A DNA stretch of 58,340 bases from Enterocloster asparagiformis (GCA_018380885.1 JAGZSY010000034.1:1-58340); one strand, 5' to 3'; numbered from the stretch's first letter, positions 8,774-17,579 are shown. Numbers and translations: made by a program. The notes: a model not told the origin generated them from the sequence alone.

Positions 8774-9244
8774 TCAGTCCGCCACCAGCCGGAGAATCTC
8801 CTCAGCGCTTTTTCCGGAGCAGATTTTCCCGTCCACCTGGATGTTGGGCGCGGTGCGGCAGGACTTGAGGCAGGAGCGGGTGCTCAGCTTGGTGGTTTTG
8901 TCGGCGGATATGCCGTCGCTCCCTGTTTTAAGCCGCCGCCGTAGCTCCTGCAGAACCGGCGTGTTCCGGCCGGCGCAGTTCTTTCCCAGGCAGACCACGA
9001 TCTCGTGGGTGTACGGGGCGGCCTTCAGGCTGGGATAGTGCTTCAGGATGGCGCGCACCGTGGATTCCTTCACCCCGGCGGTCTCCGCCGCCCTTTGCAG
9101 TATGGCGGGGCTTAAGAAGCCGCAGGCCTCCTGGAGCTCCCGCAGCATACTCACCATCGTCTCCTGTGAGGAGCAGTCCGCAAGCCCGCCGTAGTCCTCC
9201 AGAATTTCCCTGACCCTCGCCTCCGTCTTTTCATGATCATCCAT
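8774..9244 (-). CDS. NuoE-like [2Fe-2S] thioredoxin-fold protein
   Basis: 156 residues, matching the size of the 24-kDa NuoE/HydC electron-transfer subunit. An N-terminal helical region (EILEDYGG, LRELQEACGFLSP) is followed by the thioredoxin-like domain with the four cluster ligands in CLGKNC and CLKSC, the C-x4-C and C-x3-C spacing typical of NuoE. The ATG at 9244 is chosen because AAGGAGG lies upstream; the frame is open further upstream but has no second site. No NuoF- or hydrogenase-type partner is adjacent, so its redox partner is unknown. Confidence 0.85.
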   Translation of the reverse strand: MDDHEKTEARVREILEDYGGLADCSSQETMVSMLRELQEACGFLSPAILQRAAETAGVKESTVRAILKHYPSLKAAPYTHEIVVCLGKNCAGRNTPVLQELRRRLKTGSDGISADKTTKLSTRSCLKSCRTAPNIQVDGKICSGKSAEEILRLVAD

Positions 9245-9618
9245 CTGTATCCGTGCCTCCTTGTTCTTTGATGAAAATGCCGTGATTGCCTTTATAGACT
9301 TTGTACCGCCGCGGATTTTTATACCTGCGCCTTTGCGGGACGGCGTGGGCGCGGGAGCCCGGCGGGGCCACGTGAACCCCGTTAACAGGCCGCGGCAGAA
9401 AAACGCTCCGCCGGCCCGTGCAAAAAACGCCGCTTTGCGCCCGGCGGCGCGGCGGGCCCGGTACAAGGCCTGACCGAACCTGGCGGTTATGATCGCCGCC
9501 GCAAGCTGCCGCAGGCGGTTTGACAAAAAAAGGGATGAAATCCGCTGTGATCCGGCGGGTTTCATCCCTTTTTTTGGATGCCTACCATACTACCATAAAC
9601 ACAACAATGGAGCCGGCG
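9245..9618. other. gene-poor interval between NuoE-like gene and response regulator
   Basis: No convincing gene is seen in 374 bases. It is rich in C and G and contains the terminator at 9524-9575. A TATAAA upstream of the NuoE-like gene might be a -10 element, but no matching -35 was found. Confidence 0.5.
9524..9575 (-). terminator. intrinsic terminator of the OmpR-type regulator gene
   Basis: Long arms AAAAAAAGGGATGAAA and TTTCATCCCTTTTTTT with a GC-rich 19-base loop. The symmetrical A and T runs would let it work in both directions. It follows the stop of the regulator gene at 9619. Confidence 0.85.
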
Positions 9619-10338
9619 TCATCCCACCATCACCTTTTGCCCCTCCATCTCCTCGGCCACAAACTGGTAGCCCATGCCGCGGATGTTTTTCAGGTACGCC
9701 GGGTGGTTCGGCGAGTCCTCGATCTTCATGCGCAGCCGGCGGATGTGCACCATGATGGTGTTGTCGTCCACGAAGCTGTCGTTCCACACATAGCGGTAAA
9801 TCTGTTCCTTGGTCAGGATCTTGTTCTGGTTGCTGAGGAAATATTTCATCATCAGGCATTCCTTGCCGGAGAGGAAGATCTCCTCATCCCGCTTAAACAG
9901 GCGCATCTCGTCGCAGATATAGCGGAAGGGACCTGCAATGAGCTCGTTTGAATGGGCCGGCGAGGACAAATTGGACCGCCGCAGGCAGGCCTTGACCTTG
10001 GCGCAGAGCACCATGGTGCTGAAGGGCTTGGTGATGTAGTCGTCCGCGCCGATGCCTAAGGCCAGGACCTTATCCACCTCGGCCTGCCGCCCGCTGAGCA
10101 CGAACAGGGGCGTCAGTATGCTGTTGGTCCTCAGGTGGTGGATGACCTGAAAGCCGTCCATGTCGTCCATCACCAGGTCCAGGATAATCAGGGAATAGGG
10201 CGTTGCCTCCGCCATGCGGACCGCGGCCAGACCTCCGTCCGCCTCCTCGGTGGAGAGCCCCTCGCTGCCCAGCACGCGGCAGATGATACGCCGCACCGAC
10301 GGATCGTCGTCTACCACAAGTATACGGTTGTTTTCCAA
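9619..10338 (-). CDS. OmpR/PhoB-family response regulator
   Basis: 239 residues. The receiver domain has acidic residues in RILVVDDDPS, phospho-acceptor Asp54 in IILDLVMDDMDG, and a conserved Lys in ITKPFSTMVL. The C-terminal winged helix ends with VDDNTIMVHIRRLRMKIEDS and IRGMGYQF. It diverges from the tct operon. No kinase is directly adjacent; the hybrid kinase at 14215 in the divergent operon is the nearest candidate partner. The ATG at 10338 has AGGAGGGGAG upstream. Confidence 0.95.
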   Translation of the reverse strand: MENNRILVVDDDPSVRRIICRVLGSEGLSTEEADGGLAAVRMAEATPYSLIILDLVMDDMDGFQVIHHLRTNSILTPLFVLSGRQAEVDKVLALGIGADDYITKPFSTMVLCAKVKACLRRSNLSSPAHSNELIAGPFRYICDEMRLFKRDEEIFLSGKECLMMKYFLSNQNKILTKEQIYRYVWNDSFVDDNTIMVHIRRLRMKIEDSPNHPAYLKNIRGMGYQFVAEEMEGQKVMVG

Positions 10339-10362
10339 GATACTCCCCTCCTTTTAAATCGC

Positions 10363-10399
10363 GGGCGCGGCGGCCGGTTATCCCCGGGCCGCCGCGCCC
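10363..10399 (-). promoter_or_regulatory. strong GC inverted repeat in the leader of the response-regulator gene
   Basis: Thirteen-base perfect arms GGGCGCGGCGGCC and GGCCGCCGCGCCC around an 11-base loop, between the likely -10 (10416-10421) and the ribosome site. No T-run follows, so it is more likely a leader structure or protein-binding site than a terminator. Confidence 0.6.
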
Positions 10400-10415
10400 G
10401 GTACATCTTAACATC

Positions 10416-10421
10416 ATTATA
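10416..10421 (-). promoter_or_regulatory. -10 element of the response-regulator gene
   Basis: TATAAT on the minus strand, 78 bases before the start codon. No good -35 is present at the expected distance, hinting at activator control or autoregulation. Confidence 0.45.
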
Positions 10422-10529
10422 ACATAAATGGCGGGGGGAAACATCCCGTTTTATTTACCTTACAGAAATTTAAGAAAACCCATGGGAAGAGTTAAGATTC
10501 ATAAAGTATGATGGTATCAGAACAAAAAA

Positions 10530-10546
10530 ATGTGCAAGTTGCACAT
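10530..10546. promoter_or_regulatory. 17-bp palindrome upstream of tctC, candidate operator
   Basis: ATGTGCAA and TTGCACAT form perfect eight-base arms around one base, 29 bases before the tctC start. The symmetry and position fit an operator for a dimeric regulator. TTAAGA-like motifs at about 10470-10500 may be promoter elements but are ambiguous. Confidence 0.55.
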
Positions 10547-10575
10547 AAAGTAAACGAGGAAAGAGAGGAAATGTT

Positions 10576-11691
10576 ATGAGGAAAAAGTCTGTAATGAAAC
10601 GTCTGGCGGTTACGATGGCGGTGATGATGGCGGCTGCGGCTGCGGCGGGATGCGGATCAGGAAGCTCCGGCACCACGACGGCGGCCCCCACTGAGGCGGC
10701 CAAGACGGAGGCCGCGGGGAGCGAGGCGGCCGGGACAGAAAGCGCAGAGGCTGCCGCAGACGACTGGAAATGGGAGCGCAAGGTCACCATCGTATGTCCC
10801 TGGGGCGTAGGCGGCGGCGCGGACGGAACCCTTCGCCCCCTTCAGCCCATTCTGGAAAAAGAGCTGGGCGTGCCGGTTGAGATCGTGAACGTGGAGGGCG
10901 CGGGCGGCGCCAACGGCATCGACTTTACCTACAAGCAGCCGGCGGACGGCTACACCTTCGTGCTGGGCACCCAGTCCCACATCATGCTGGATTTGCAGAA
11001 GATTCTGCCCGTGGACTTTAAAGCCGAGTTCCGCCCGGTTTCCAAGCTGGTTCACTCCATCAACATCATCGCTTCCTCCAAGAAGGCGATGGAAGGAAAA
11101 TACACCAATTTCGACGAGTTCGTGACATACGCCAAGGAACATCCCCAGGAGCTGACCTGCGGAATGCTGACCGCAACCGGCGCGGACTCCGTCTCCTTAA
11201 AGCAGACGTTGGCAGGCGGCCTGGGCTGCTCCATCCCGGAGGTGGAACAGTATGTGAAGATCGTCAACTACTCCAGCGGCTCTGAGCTGAGCTCCGCCAT
11301 GGTGGGCGGCCACATCAACATCAATATCACCGGCGCAGATGAGATCAAGGGCCTGATCGAGTCCGGCGACATCGTACCGTTGATCTCCATGTCCGAGAGC
11401 CGTATGTCCTCCTATCCCAACATGGAGTGCACCGGGGACCACAAGATCGACTCCTATGTAGGCACATGGCGCGGCATCTTCTGCCGTAAGGATACGCCGG
11501 ACGCGGCCGTTAATTCCATGGCGGCGGCTCTGAAAAAAGCCTGGGACAGCCCGGATTACCAGGAGTTCTTAAAGAACGCCAGCTATCTGGACCGCGAGGG
11601 CTACGCGGATGCGGCTGATTTCCAGAAGCTGATCGACAGCGAGTACGTGACCTTTGAGGAATACCTGAAGGGAGCGGGTTTAATTAAGTAA
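10576..11691 (+). CDS. tctC: TctC-type solute-binding lipoprotein (Bug family)
   Basis: Extracellular receptor of a tripartite tricarboxylate transporter, 371 residues. A lipoprotein signal ends in AAAGCGSG, then a long Thr/Ala/Glu linker, then the TctC domain. Family hallmarks are the opening strand KVTIVCPWGVGGGADGTLRP and the carboxylate-contact loop VNVEGAGGANGI, followed by QPADGYTFVLGTQSH. It is first of tctC-tctB-tctA with 20-base spacing. The ligand is probably a carboxylic acid, but which one is not visible. Start at 10576 has GAGGAAAT upstream. Confidence 0.95.
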   Translation: MRKKSVMKRLAVTMAVMMAAAAAAGCGSGSSGTTTAAPTEAAKTEAAGSEAAGTESAEAAADDWKWERKVTIVCPWGVGGGADGTLRPLQPILEKELGVPVEIVNVEGAGGANGIDFTYKQPADGYTFVLGTQSHIMLDLQKILPVDFKAEFRPVSKLVHSINIIASSKKAMEGKYTNFDEFVTYAKEHPQELTCGMLTATGADSVSLKQTLAGGLGCSIPEVEQYVKIVNYSSGSELSSAMVGGHININITGADEIKGLIESGDIVPLISMSESRMSSYPNMECTGDHKIDSYVGTWRGIFCRKDTPDAAVNSMAAALKKAWDSPDYQEFLKNASYLDREGYADAADFQKLIDSEYVTFEEYLKGAGLIK

Positions 11692-11712
11692 TCAGGAAGG
11701 AGCAATAAAATT

Positions 11713-12234
11713 ATGGCACTGGAATTGATCGTCAACCTGTTATTGCTGGGATTTTCCATATTTTGTTACTTCTATGTGGGCGCCACCATGCCTGTCTCCG
11801 CTGCCAATGAGCTGGGAGCGGAGCAGTGGCCCCAGGCCTTGCTGCTGCTGTTGATCCCGGCCATCTGCTGGAACATTTACAAGTTTTTCAAACGGAACCG
11901 GAAAGAGGACGTGGCCGCTTCCTTTAAGGACTTCTTCCCCTCGATCCTCCGGCTGATGAAGAGCAAGCTGTTTTTCGGCATGGCGCTTGTGGTGATCATG
12001 GCGCTGATGTATGAACCGGTGGGCTTTATGACCACCTGCCTGCTGTTTCTCATCGCCTACGGGCTGCTTTTGGGACAGCGGAATATGGTGCTGCTTCTCG
12101 TGACCTCCGTGCTGATCACCGTGCTTCTGTACATTGGGTTCGCAGTATTCCTGGGAGTTATGCTTCCCAGAGGGCAGGTGCCGTTCTTGCGGAATTTCGC
12201 CCTGTTTGTGGAATCCCTGATACCGGCGGTTTAA
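11713..12234 (+). CDS. tctB: TctB-type small membrane subunit
   Basis: 173 residues with four strongly hydrophobic segments and a charged cytoplasmic loop (KFFKRNRKEDVAASFKDF), matching the four-helix TctB subunit. It opens with LIVNLLLLGFSIFCYFYVGA and contains the GAEQWPQALLLLLI segment typical of the family. It lies between tctC and tctA with a ribosome site AGGAAGGAG. It is required with TctA for sodium- or proton-driven uptake in known systems. Confidence 0.92.
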   Translation: MALELIVNLLLLGFSIFCYFYVGATMPVSAANELGAEQWPQALLLLLIPAICWNIYKFFKRNRKEDVAASFKDFFPSILRLMKSKLFFGMALVVIMALMYEPVGFMTTCLLFLIAYGLLLGQRNMVLLLVTSVLITVLLYIGFAVFLGVMLPRGQVPFLRNFALFVESLIPAV

Positions 12235-12247
12235 AGGAGGTGCCTGC

Positions 12248-13753
12248 ATGCTAGACTTATTGACCAGCGGACTTTCGGTGGTATTTGCCCCGAAAATGTT
12301 TGTACTGATTATCTTTGCCGTTTTTCTGGGGACTCTGTTCGGCGCTCTGCCGGGCGTGTCGGCCACCATGGCCGTGACCCTGGGAATCCCCTTCACCTAC
12401 CGGATGGCTCCGGTAGATGCCATCGCCTTTCTGGTGGCGATCTACTGCGCTTCCATCACCGGCGGCGGAATGACGGCGATTCTGTTTAAAATACCCGGCG
12501 TGCCCTCCAGCGCGCCGACCACCTACGACGGATATCCCATGGCCCAGCGGGGCGAGGCGGGCAAGGCGTTAGGCATCCAGCTGATCTGTTCCGCCATCGG
12601 CGGAGTGTTCGCGGCCATCTGTATGCTGCTGCTCAGCCCGCAGCTGACCCAGGCGGCCCTCAGCTTCGGACCCTCCGAGCTGTTCGCCATCTCCTTCATG
12701 GGCCTGTCCATCCTGACCAGCCTGGAGACGGACAATATCTGCCGCACCATTATCTCCGGCCTGATCGGCCTGCTCCTGGCCTGCATCGGCTTAGACCCCC
12801 TGCTGGGCGTGCCGCGGCTGACCTTCGGCACCAGGTTTTTGACCTCCGGCATCGAGATGATCCCGGTGATGATCGGTTTCTTCGCGGTCACCGAGGTGTT
12901 AAAGCAGACCAACAAGCCCGCCAAGCTCCAGGCGGTGGGGGACAGCAAGAGCAGCGTTTCCGCTAAAATGCCCTCCATCAAAGAGCTGTTGTCCGTGAAA
13001 TGGATTATCGCCAGATGCTCCGTGCTGGGCACTGTGGTGGGCATCCTGCCGGGAGCCGGGGCAACCATCGCCTCCTTCCTGTGCTATTCCACCGAGCAGA
13101 AGCTGTCCAAACACCCGGAGAAATTCGGAACCGGCTGTATCGACGGCATCGCGGCTCCTGAGACCGGCAACAACGCCGCCACCGGCGGCTCCATGGTTCC
13201 ACTGCTTTCCCTGGGTATTCCCGGAGGAAACGCCGCGGCGATCATGATGTCCGCCCTGGTGCTCAAGGGCGTTACCATGGGCCCGCTGCTGCTGGTAAAC
13301 CAGCCCCAGTTTTTGGCAGCCACGTTCTCATCCATGATGGTTTCCAACATTATCATGGTGTTCGCGGCCATTGTAATCGCAAAGATATTCGTTCAGATTC
13401 TGAAGGTGCCCTACAGCATTTTGGGCCCCACCATCATTATGATGGCCACCATCGGCGCATACGCCACCAAGAACACGGCGGTGGACGTTATCCTGATGGC
13501 GATCTCCGGACTGATCGGTTTCGTATTTGTAACCTGTAAATTCAACAGCTCCGCCATGATTCTGGGCCTGGTGCTGGGCGTGATCTGCGAGTCCAATCTG
13601 CGCCGCGCTTACACCATCGCCGCCGGCAACAGCCTGTGGGAGGAGACGGTGAACATCGTGTCCCGCCCGGTGACGGGGCTGATCCTGATCATCTGTCTGG
13701 TGGTGCTTCTGAGCCCGGTTGTAAAGCCGTTGATCCGGAAAAAGAAAAGCTGA
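12248..13753 (+). CDS. tctA: TctA-type large membrane subunit
   Basis: 501 residues with about eleven or twelve hydrophobic segments. The family motif is seen twice, as GALPGVSATMAVTLGIPFTY near residue 35 and GILPGAGATIASFLCYSTEQ near residue 260, reflecting the inverted repeat of this fold. The long PETGNNAATGGSMVPLLSLG segment is another TctA hallmark. AAAGGAGG precedes the start, 13 bases after tctB. It forms the channel of the secondary carboxylate transporter. Confidence 0.97.
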   Translation: MLDLLTSGLSVVFAPKMFVLIIFAVFLGTLFGALPGVSATMAVTLGIPFTYRMAPVDAIAFLVAIYCASITGGGMTAILFKIPGVPSSAPTTYDGYPMAQRGEAGKALGIQLICSAIGGVFAAICMLLLSPQLTQAALSFGPSELFAISFMGLSILTSLETDNICRTIISGLIGLLLACIGLDPLLGVPRLTFGTRFLTSGIEMIPVMIGFFAVTEVLKQTNKPAKLQAVGDSKSSVSAKMPSIKELLSVKWIIARCSVLGTVVGILPGAGATIASFLCYSTEQKLSKHPEKFGTGCIDGIAAPETGNNAATGGSMVPLLSLGIPGGNAAAIMMSALVLKGVTMGPLLLVNQPQFLAATFSSMMVSNIIMVFAAIVIAKIFVQILKVPYSILGPTIIMMATIGAYATKNTAVDVILMAISGLIGFVFVTCKFNSSAMILGLVLGVICESNLRRAYTIAAGNSLWEETVNIVSRPVTGLILIICLVVLLSPVVKPLIRKKKS

Positions 13754-13823
13754 TTTGTGCCGGGCCTGACGGGGCGAAATTTGCCTCCGCCGGGCCCGCG
13801 CTGCGTTCTGAGAAGGAGATTCC

Positions 13824-14075
13824 ATGAAACATAGAGTGCTGAGAGCGAAAATCCCGTTAAAGTATGTGAAGCCGGTCTGCATCCTGGCCGCCCTGGCCGG
13901 TATCCTGTTTCTGTCCGCGGGCCTGTGGCTGGCGGGCCTCTGCATGCTGCTGGGATCGTACATCCTGGAGAAAAGCTCCTACCGCTGCCCCCGCTGCGGC
14001 AGAAAGCTGGATATGAAATACCCGCTGCCAAAAGGCTCGTGCTGCCCCTTCTGCCGGGCAGCGCTGCGGGAGTGA
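13824..14075 (+). CDS. small membrane protein with C-terminal zinc ribbon
   Basis: 83 residues. Basic start, then two hydrophobic segments (about residues 15-33 and 36-50), then a short domain with two cysteine pairs, CPRC and CPFC, spaced like a zinc ribbon. AGAAGGAG lies before the ATG. It sits between tctA and the hybrid kinase. I do not recognise a named family; a membrane-anchored metal-binding accessory protein is the most that can be said. Confidence 0.75.
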   Translation: MKHRVLRAKIPLKYVKPVCILAALAGILFLSAGLWLAGLCMLLGSYILEKSSYRCPRCGRKLDMKYPLPKGSCCPFCRAALRE

Positions 14076-14109
14076 GAGCAGGGGGCTTCCCGGAACGCCC
14101 GGGGGATGG

Positions 14110-14115
14110 TATAAT
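14110..14115 (+). promoter_or_regulatory. -10 element before the hybrid kinase gene
   Basis: TATAAT, 100 bases before the kinase start, with a weak TTCCCG 17 bases upstream. It may give the kinase and second binding protein their own transcript. Confidence 0.4.
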
Positions 14116-14214
14116 ATGAACACTTAGCGAGGCGCGTTCGCGTTTGGCAGGAATGGCATAGTGAGCGGAATACCCGGGGGCGGGGCATAATTCCGGGAGA
14201 GGCGGGGAAGGCGG

Positions 14215-16461
14215 ATGAAGGTGTTGTTGGAGAAAAAAAGGAAAATTATTCTGGCGCTGCTCATGGGGGCTGCGCTGCTGTTTCTCGCCTGCATCATGTA
14301 CAACACCTACTCCGCCTACACCAACATGGTGGTGGAACAGCAGCAGCAGCACCTGCTGCTGATCTCGCGGGCCGTGGCCCAGAATATGGAGCTTTACATA
14401 TCCGACCAGCTGCGGGATATCCGCAGCGTGACCCAGACGCCCGGCTTTCTGGAGTCCATGGAGCGCTACTATATCACGGGCGAGACGGCGCGGATGAAGG
14501 AGTATATCTTTTCCTATATGCAGTCCCACCTGCAGGACCCGGTGCGCATCTACGTGCTGGACCAGAAGGGCAGGGAGATATTCCACTACAACCAGTATCC
14601 CTTCGGCGGGGAGCTGGACGAGGAAAGCCTGGGGCTGGCCGAGTCCGCCAGAAAACGGGAGAGCGGCATCGGCAACGTGTTTCCCATTGACGACCGGCGC
14701 AGCGGCATGACGCTGGTCACCAGCGTGTACGGTGGTAACGGCTATCTGGGCACAGTGATCAGCGTTATGGATTTGGATGTGCTGTACAAGCAGTATGTGG
14801 CCAACCTGAATTTCCGGGACCAGGGGGATATTGTGGTGAAGGACGAGGACGGGAATATTATCATGCACCCCGATTCCCGGATGCTGCAATTCAACTACGA
14901 ACGGGACATCCCGCAGTTGGATACCATGCCCCAGTACGAGAGCCTGCGCCGGATGCTGGAAAAGCAGTACACCAGAGAGGAGGGCACTGCGATCTACGAT
15001 TCCTACTCCGGCGGCATACTGCCCAGGGAGCGGCTGATCGCCGCGTTTTCCCGCATGAATCTGAGCGGCAATTCCTGGTATGTGTCCACGGCCATGCCCT
15101 ATTCCAAGGCGGTGGAACTGCAGAACAACATGTTAAAGCGCTTCGGACTGCTGGCCGCCACGGTGCTGTTTCTGGTGATCGCGGCGGGCACCGTGATTTA
15201 CCAGCTGCTGCGCAACCGCCAGAAGCTGAAGCTGGAGACAAAGTACTTAAAGGAGATCAACAGCACCATGGAGGAGCTGCACCAGAGCCGGGAGGAGGCG
15301 CGGCACTACCAGAAGCTGACCACCATCGGCACCCTGGCGGGGGGCATCGCCCACGAGTTCAACAACCTGCTGACGCCCATACTGGGATATTCGGAATTTC
15401 TGAAGGAACAGCTGGGCAAGGAAAGCGAGTACTTTGAGGATATTGCGGAGATTTACAAGGCGGGGACAAGGGCCAAGGAGATAGTGGAGCAGATCTTGCC
15501 CTTCAGCCGCAAGGAGACGGACACCACGTCCTTCAAATCCGTGAACCTGGACGTGATTATCCGGGACGCCCTGAAAATGATCCGCCTGATCATTCCCTCC
15601 AATATCCGTCTGGAGGAAAAACTGGACGACGGAAATGTGAATGTCTACGGCAACGCCACCCAGCTCCACCAGGTGCTGTTAAACCTTTACTCCAACGCCT
15701 GCCAGGCCATGGAGAAGGACGGCGGCGTGCTGACCGTACAAACCAGGCGGATCGGCAGGGAGGAGCTGCCGGAAAACTGCCGGGAGATGGCGGACGGGGA
15801 CTATGTGGAGATCGCGGTTTCCGACACCGGCTGCGGCATGAGCGAGGAGGTCCTGCGCCAGATTTTCAACCCGTTTTTTACCACCAAGGAGGCGGGGGAG
15901 GGCACCGGCCTGGGGCTGTCCGTGGTCAAGGACATTTTGATCAACCACAGCGGCGCGGTGGGCGCTGAGAGCACCCCGGGAAAGGGGAGCCGCTTCTGCA
16001 TCTACCTGCCGGTGACCGTGGGCGTGTGCGCTGTTCAGATTCAGCGGCAGCCGGAGAAGCGGGGGGAGGTCAAGCAGATTTCCATCGCCCTGATCGACGA
16101 CGAGGAGAGCGTTGTGAAATATCTCAGAAAGCGGCTGGAGCGGCGGGGCTATCACGTGGACAGCTACACCGACCCCAGAGAAGCTCTGGACGCCATCGTG
16201 AGCGGCAGAAATCACTGGAACGCCGTGATTGTGGACTACATGATGCCCGGCATCAAGGGGACTGCCCTGGCGCAGCGGATGAAGAAGCTCCAGCCCTACC
16301 TGTGCATCATCATGATCACCGGGCTGGTGGACCGGGAGGCCCTGGAGCTGCGCCAGGACGGGCTGATCGACAACATTCTGATCAAACCGGTGGATTTTGC
16401 CGAGCTGGTCACCGCCATTGACAAGGGGTACCGCAGGCAGTTGGACATGGTCGAGTATTGA
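14215..16461 (+). CDS. hybrid sensor histidine kinase with C-terminal receiver domain
   Basis: 748 residues. Order: membrane segment (about 11-29), Cache-like outside domain (30-300, with YVLDQKGREIFHYNQYPFGG), second membrane segment (about 304-327), HisKA domain with phospho-acceptor His380 in GGIAHEFNNLL, HATPase domain (GTGLGLSVV), and a receiver domain with Asp674 in VIVDYMMPGIKG. The HEFNN form and fused receiver are common in phosphorelay kinases. No phosphotransfer protein is nearby. It lies downstream of tctA and four bases before a second TctC-like gene, so it probably senses the same class of ligand. Confidence 0.93.
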   Translation: MKVLLEKKRKIILALLMGAALLFLACIMYNTYSAYTNMVVEQQQQHLLLISRAVAQNMELYISDQLRDIRSVTQTPGFLESMERYYITGETARMKEYIFSYMQSHLQDPVRIYVLDQKGREIFHYNQYPFGGELDEESLGLAESARKRESGIGNVFPIDDRRSGMTLVTSVYGGNGYLGTVISVMDLDVLYKQYVANLNFRDQGDIVVKDEDGNIIMHPDSRMLQFNYERDIPQLDTMPQYESLRRMLEKQYTREEGTAIYDSYSGGILPRERLIAAFSRMNLSGNSWYVSTAMPYSKAVELQNNMLKRFGLLAATVLFLVIAAGTVIYQLLRNRQKLKLETKYLKEINSTMEELHQSREEARHYQKLTTIGTLAGGIAHEFNNLLTPILGYSEFLKEQLGKESEYFEDIAEIYKAGTRAKEIVEQILPFSRKETDTTSFKSVNLDVIIRDALKMIRLIIPSNIRLEEKLDDGNVNVYGNATQLHQVLLNLYSNACQAMEKDGGVLTVQTRRIGREELPENCREMADGDYVEIAVSDTGCGMSEEVLRQIFNPFFTTKEAGEGTGLGLSVVKDILINHSGAVGAESTPGKGSRFCIYLPVTVGVCAVQIQRQPEKRGEVKQISIALIDDEESVVKYLRKRLERRGYHVDSYTDPREALDAIVSGRNHWNAVIVDYMMPGIKGTALAQRMKKLQPYLCIIMITGLVDREALELRQDGLIDNILIKPVDFAELVTAIDKGYRRQLDMVEY

Positions 16462-16476
16462 CAGATGGAGAGGGTT

Positions 16477-17469
16477 ATGAAAAAAAGAAGAATATTGATT
16501 TTGACGGCGCTGCTGACCACGGCCCTGGCCGGATGCGGCCGGGAGAGCCCGGCGGGGGAGGAGAAAACCTACCCGCTGGAGGCGGTGGAGCTGATCGCGC
16601 CGGCGGGGCCGGGCGGGGGCTACGATTTGACCATCCGCGCCGTGGCCCAGTGTCTGCAGGAGGAGGGGCTGGTGGATGTGCCCCTGCCCGTGACCAACAA
16701 GCCGGGCGGAGGCGGCAGACTGTGCCTGGAGTATATGCACGAAAAACAGGGGAACGACGACATGCTGGTGGTTTACTCGCCGCCCCTCTGCCTGATCAAT
16801 TTAAACGGCAGCACGAAATTAAACTATCGGGACAACACCACGCCCATCGCCAAGCTGGCGGTGGATTACGGCTGCTTTGCGGTGAAGGCGGACTCGCCCT
16901 ACCGGACGCTAAACGATGTGATGAGCCGGCTGAAGGAGGATCCAAAGGCTGTGAAAATCGGCGGCACTTCCTCCGAGTATTCCATGGACCACGTCCAGTT
17001 TTTAAAAATCGCCCACGCGGCGGGGGTAAAAGACCTCCAGCTGATTCCCTACGAGGGCTTTGAGAACGGCGGCGTTATGGCCCAGCTGATGGGGGAGCGC
17101 GTGGATGTCATGAGCGCCGGGATCAGCGATGTCCTGGGCCTGGTGGAGAGCGGCGATATCCGGGTGCTGGCCGTGACCGCGCCGGAGCGCCTGGAGGGGG
17201 ATGTGATCTCGCAGATTCCCACCTGCCGGGAGCTGGGCATCGACGCGGAGTTCTACAACTGGCGGGGGATTTTCGGCCCGGAGAATATGCCGGATTACGC
17301 GGTGGAATACTGGGAGGAGACGCTTCGCGAGATGGCCAAAACTCCGGAGTGGGCCGCGGCCTGCGACCGGTACGGCTGGACCGTGGATTACCAGGGGCGC
17401 GAGGATTTCGTCAAATTTCTCGACCAGGTCAACGAGGAGTACGCGCTGCTGCTGGATGAGATTTGGTGA
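16477..17469 (+). CDS. second TctC-like binding lipoprotein, possible sensory partner of the hybrid kinase
   Basis: 330 residues. Lipoprotein signal MKKRRILILTALLTTALAGC, then a TctC domain with the family loops ELIAPAGPGGGYDL and NKPGGGGRL. It diverges clearly from the TctC encoded at 10576. The ATG at 16477 is preferred over 16465 because GGAGAGG precedes it. It follows the kinase stop by 15 bases and has no TctA/TctB of its own. In Bordetella BctC, a Bug-type receptor passes ligand information to a kinase; a similar role here is inference. Confidence 0.88.
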   Translation: MKKRRILILTALLTTALAGCGRESPAGEEKTYPLEAVELIAPAGPGGGYDLTIRAVAQCLQEEGLVDVPLPVTNKPGGGGRLCLEYMHEKQGNDDMLVVYSPPLCLINLNGSTKLNYRDNTTPIAKLAVDYGCFAVKADSPYRTLNDVMSRLKEDPKAVKIGGTSSEYSMDHVQFLKIAHAAGVKDLQLIPYEGFENGGVMAQLMGERVDVMSAGISDVLGLVESGDIRVLAVTAPERLEGDVISQIPTCRELGIDAEFYNWRGIFGPENMPDYAVEYWEETLREMAKTPEWAAACDRYGWTVDYQGREDFVKFLDQVNEEYALLLDEIW

Positions 17470-17529
17470 CGGCGGGCGCGGATGCATTTGACTTTCGCAA
17501 TTTTTTCGCATAAAATGAGAGCAGATGGG

Positions 17530-17552
17530 GGACACTCTGGCGAAGAGTGTCC
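17530..17552 (+). terminator. hairpin before the carboxypeptidase gene
   Basis: Perfect nine-base arms GGACACTCT and AGAGTGTCC with a five-base loop, followed by TTTAG. It could end the tct/kinase transcript or act in the leader of the next gene, whose start is 27 bases on. Confidence 0.55.
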
Positions 17553-17579
17553 TTTAGCTGTGAGAAGGGAGATTATAGA

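Noticed and set aside
13328..14889. Large minus-strand frames opposite tctA and the hybrid kinase
   Set aside because: Low-complexity shadow translations of GC-rich coding sequence; the plus-strand genes have clear domains and ribosome sites.
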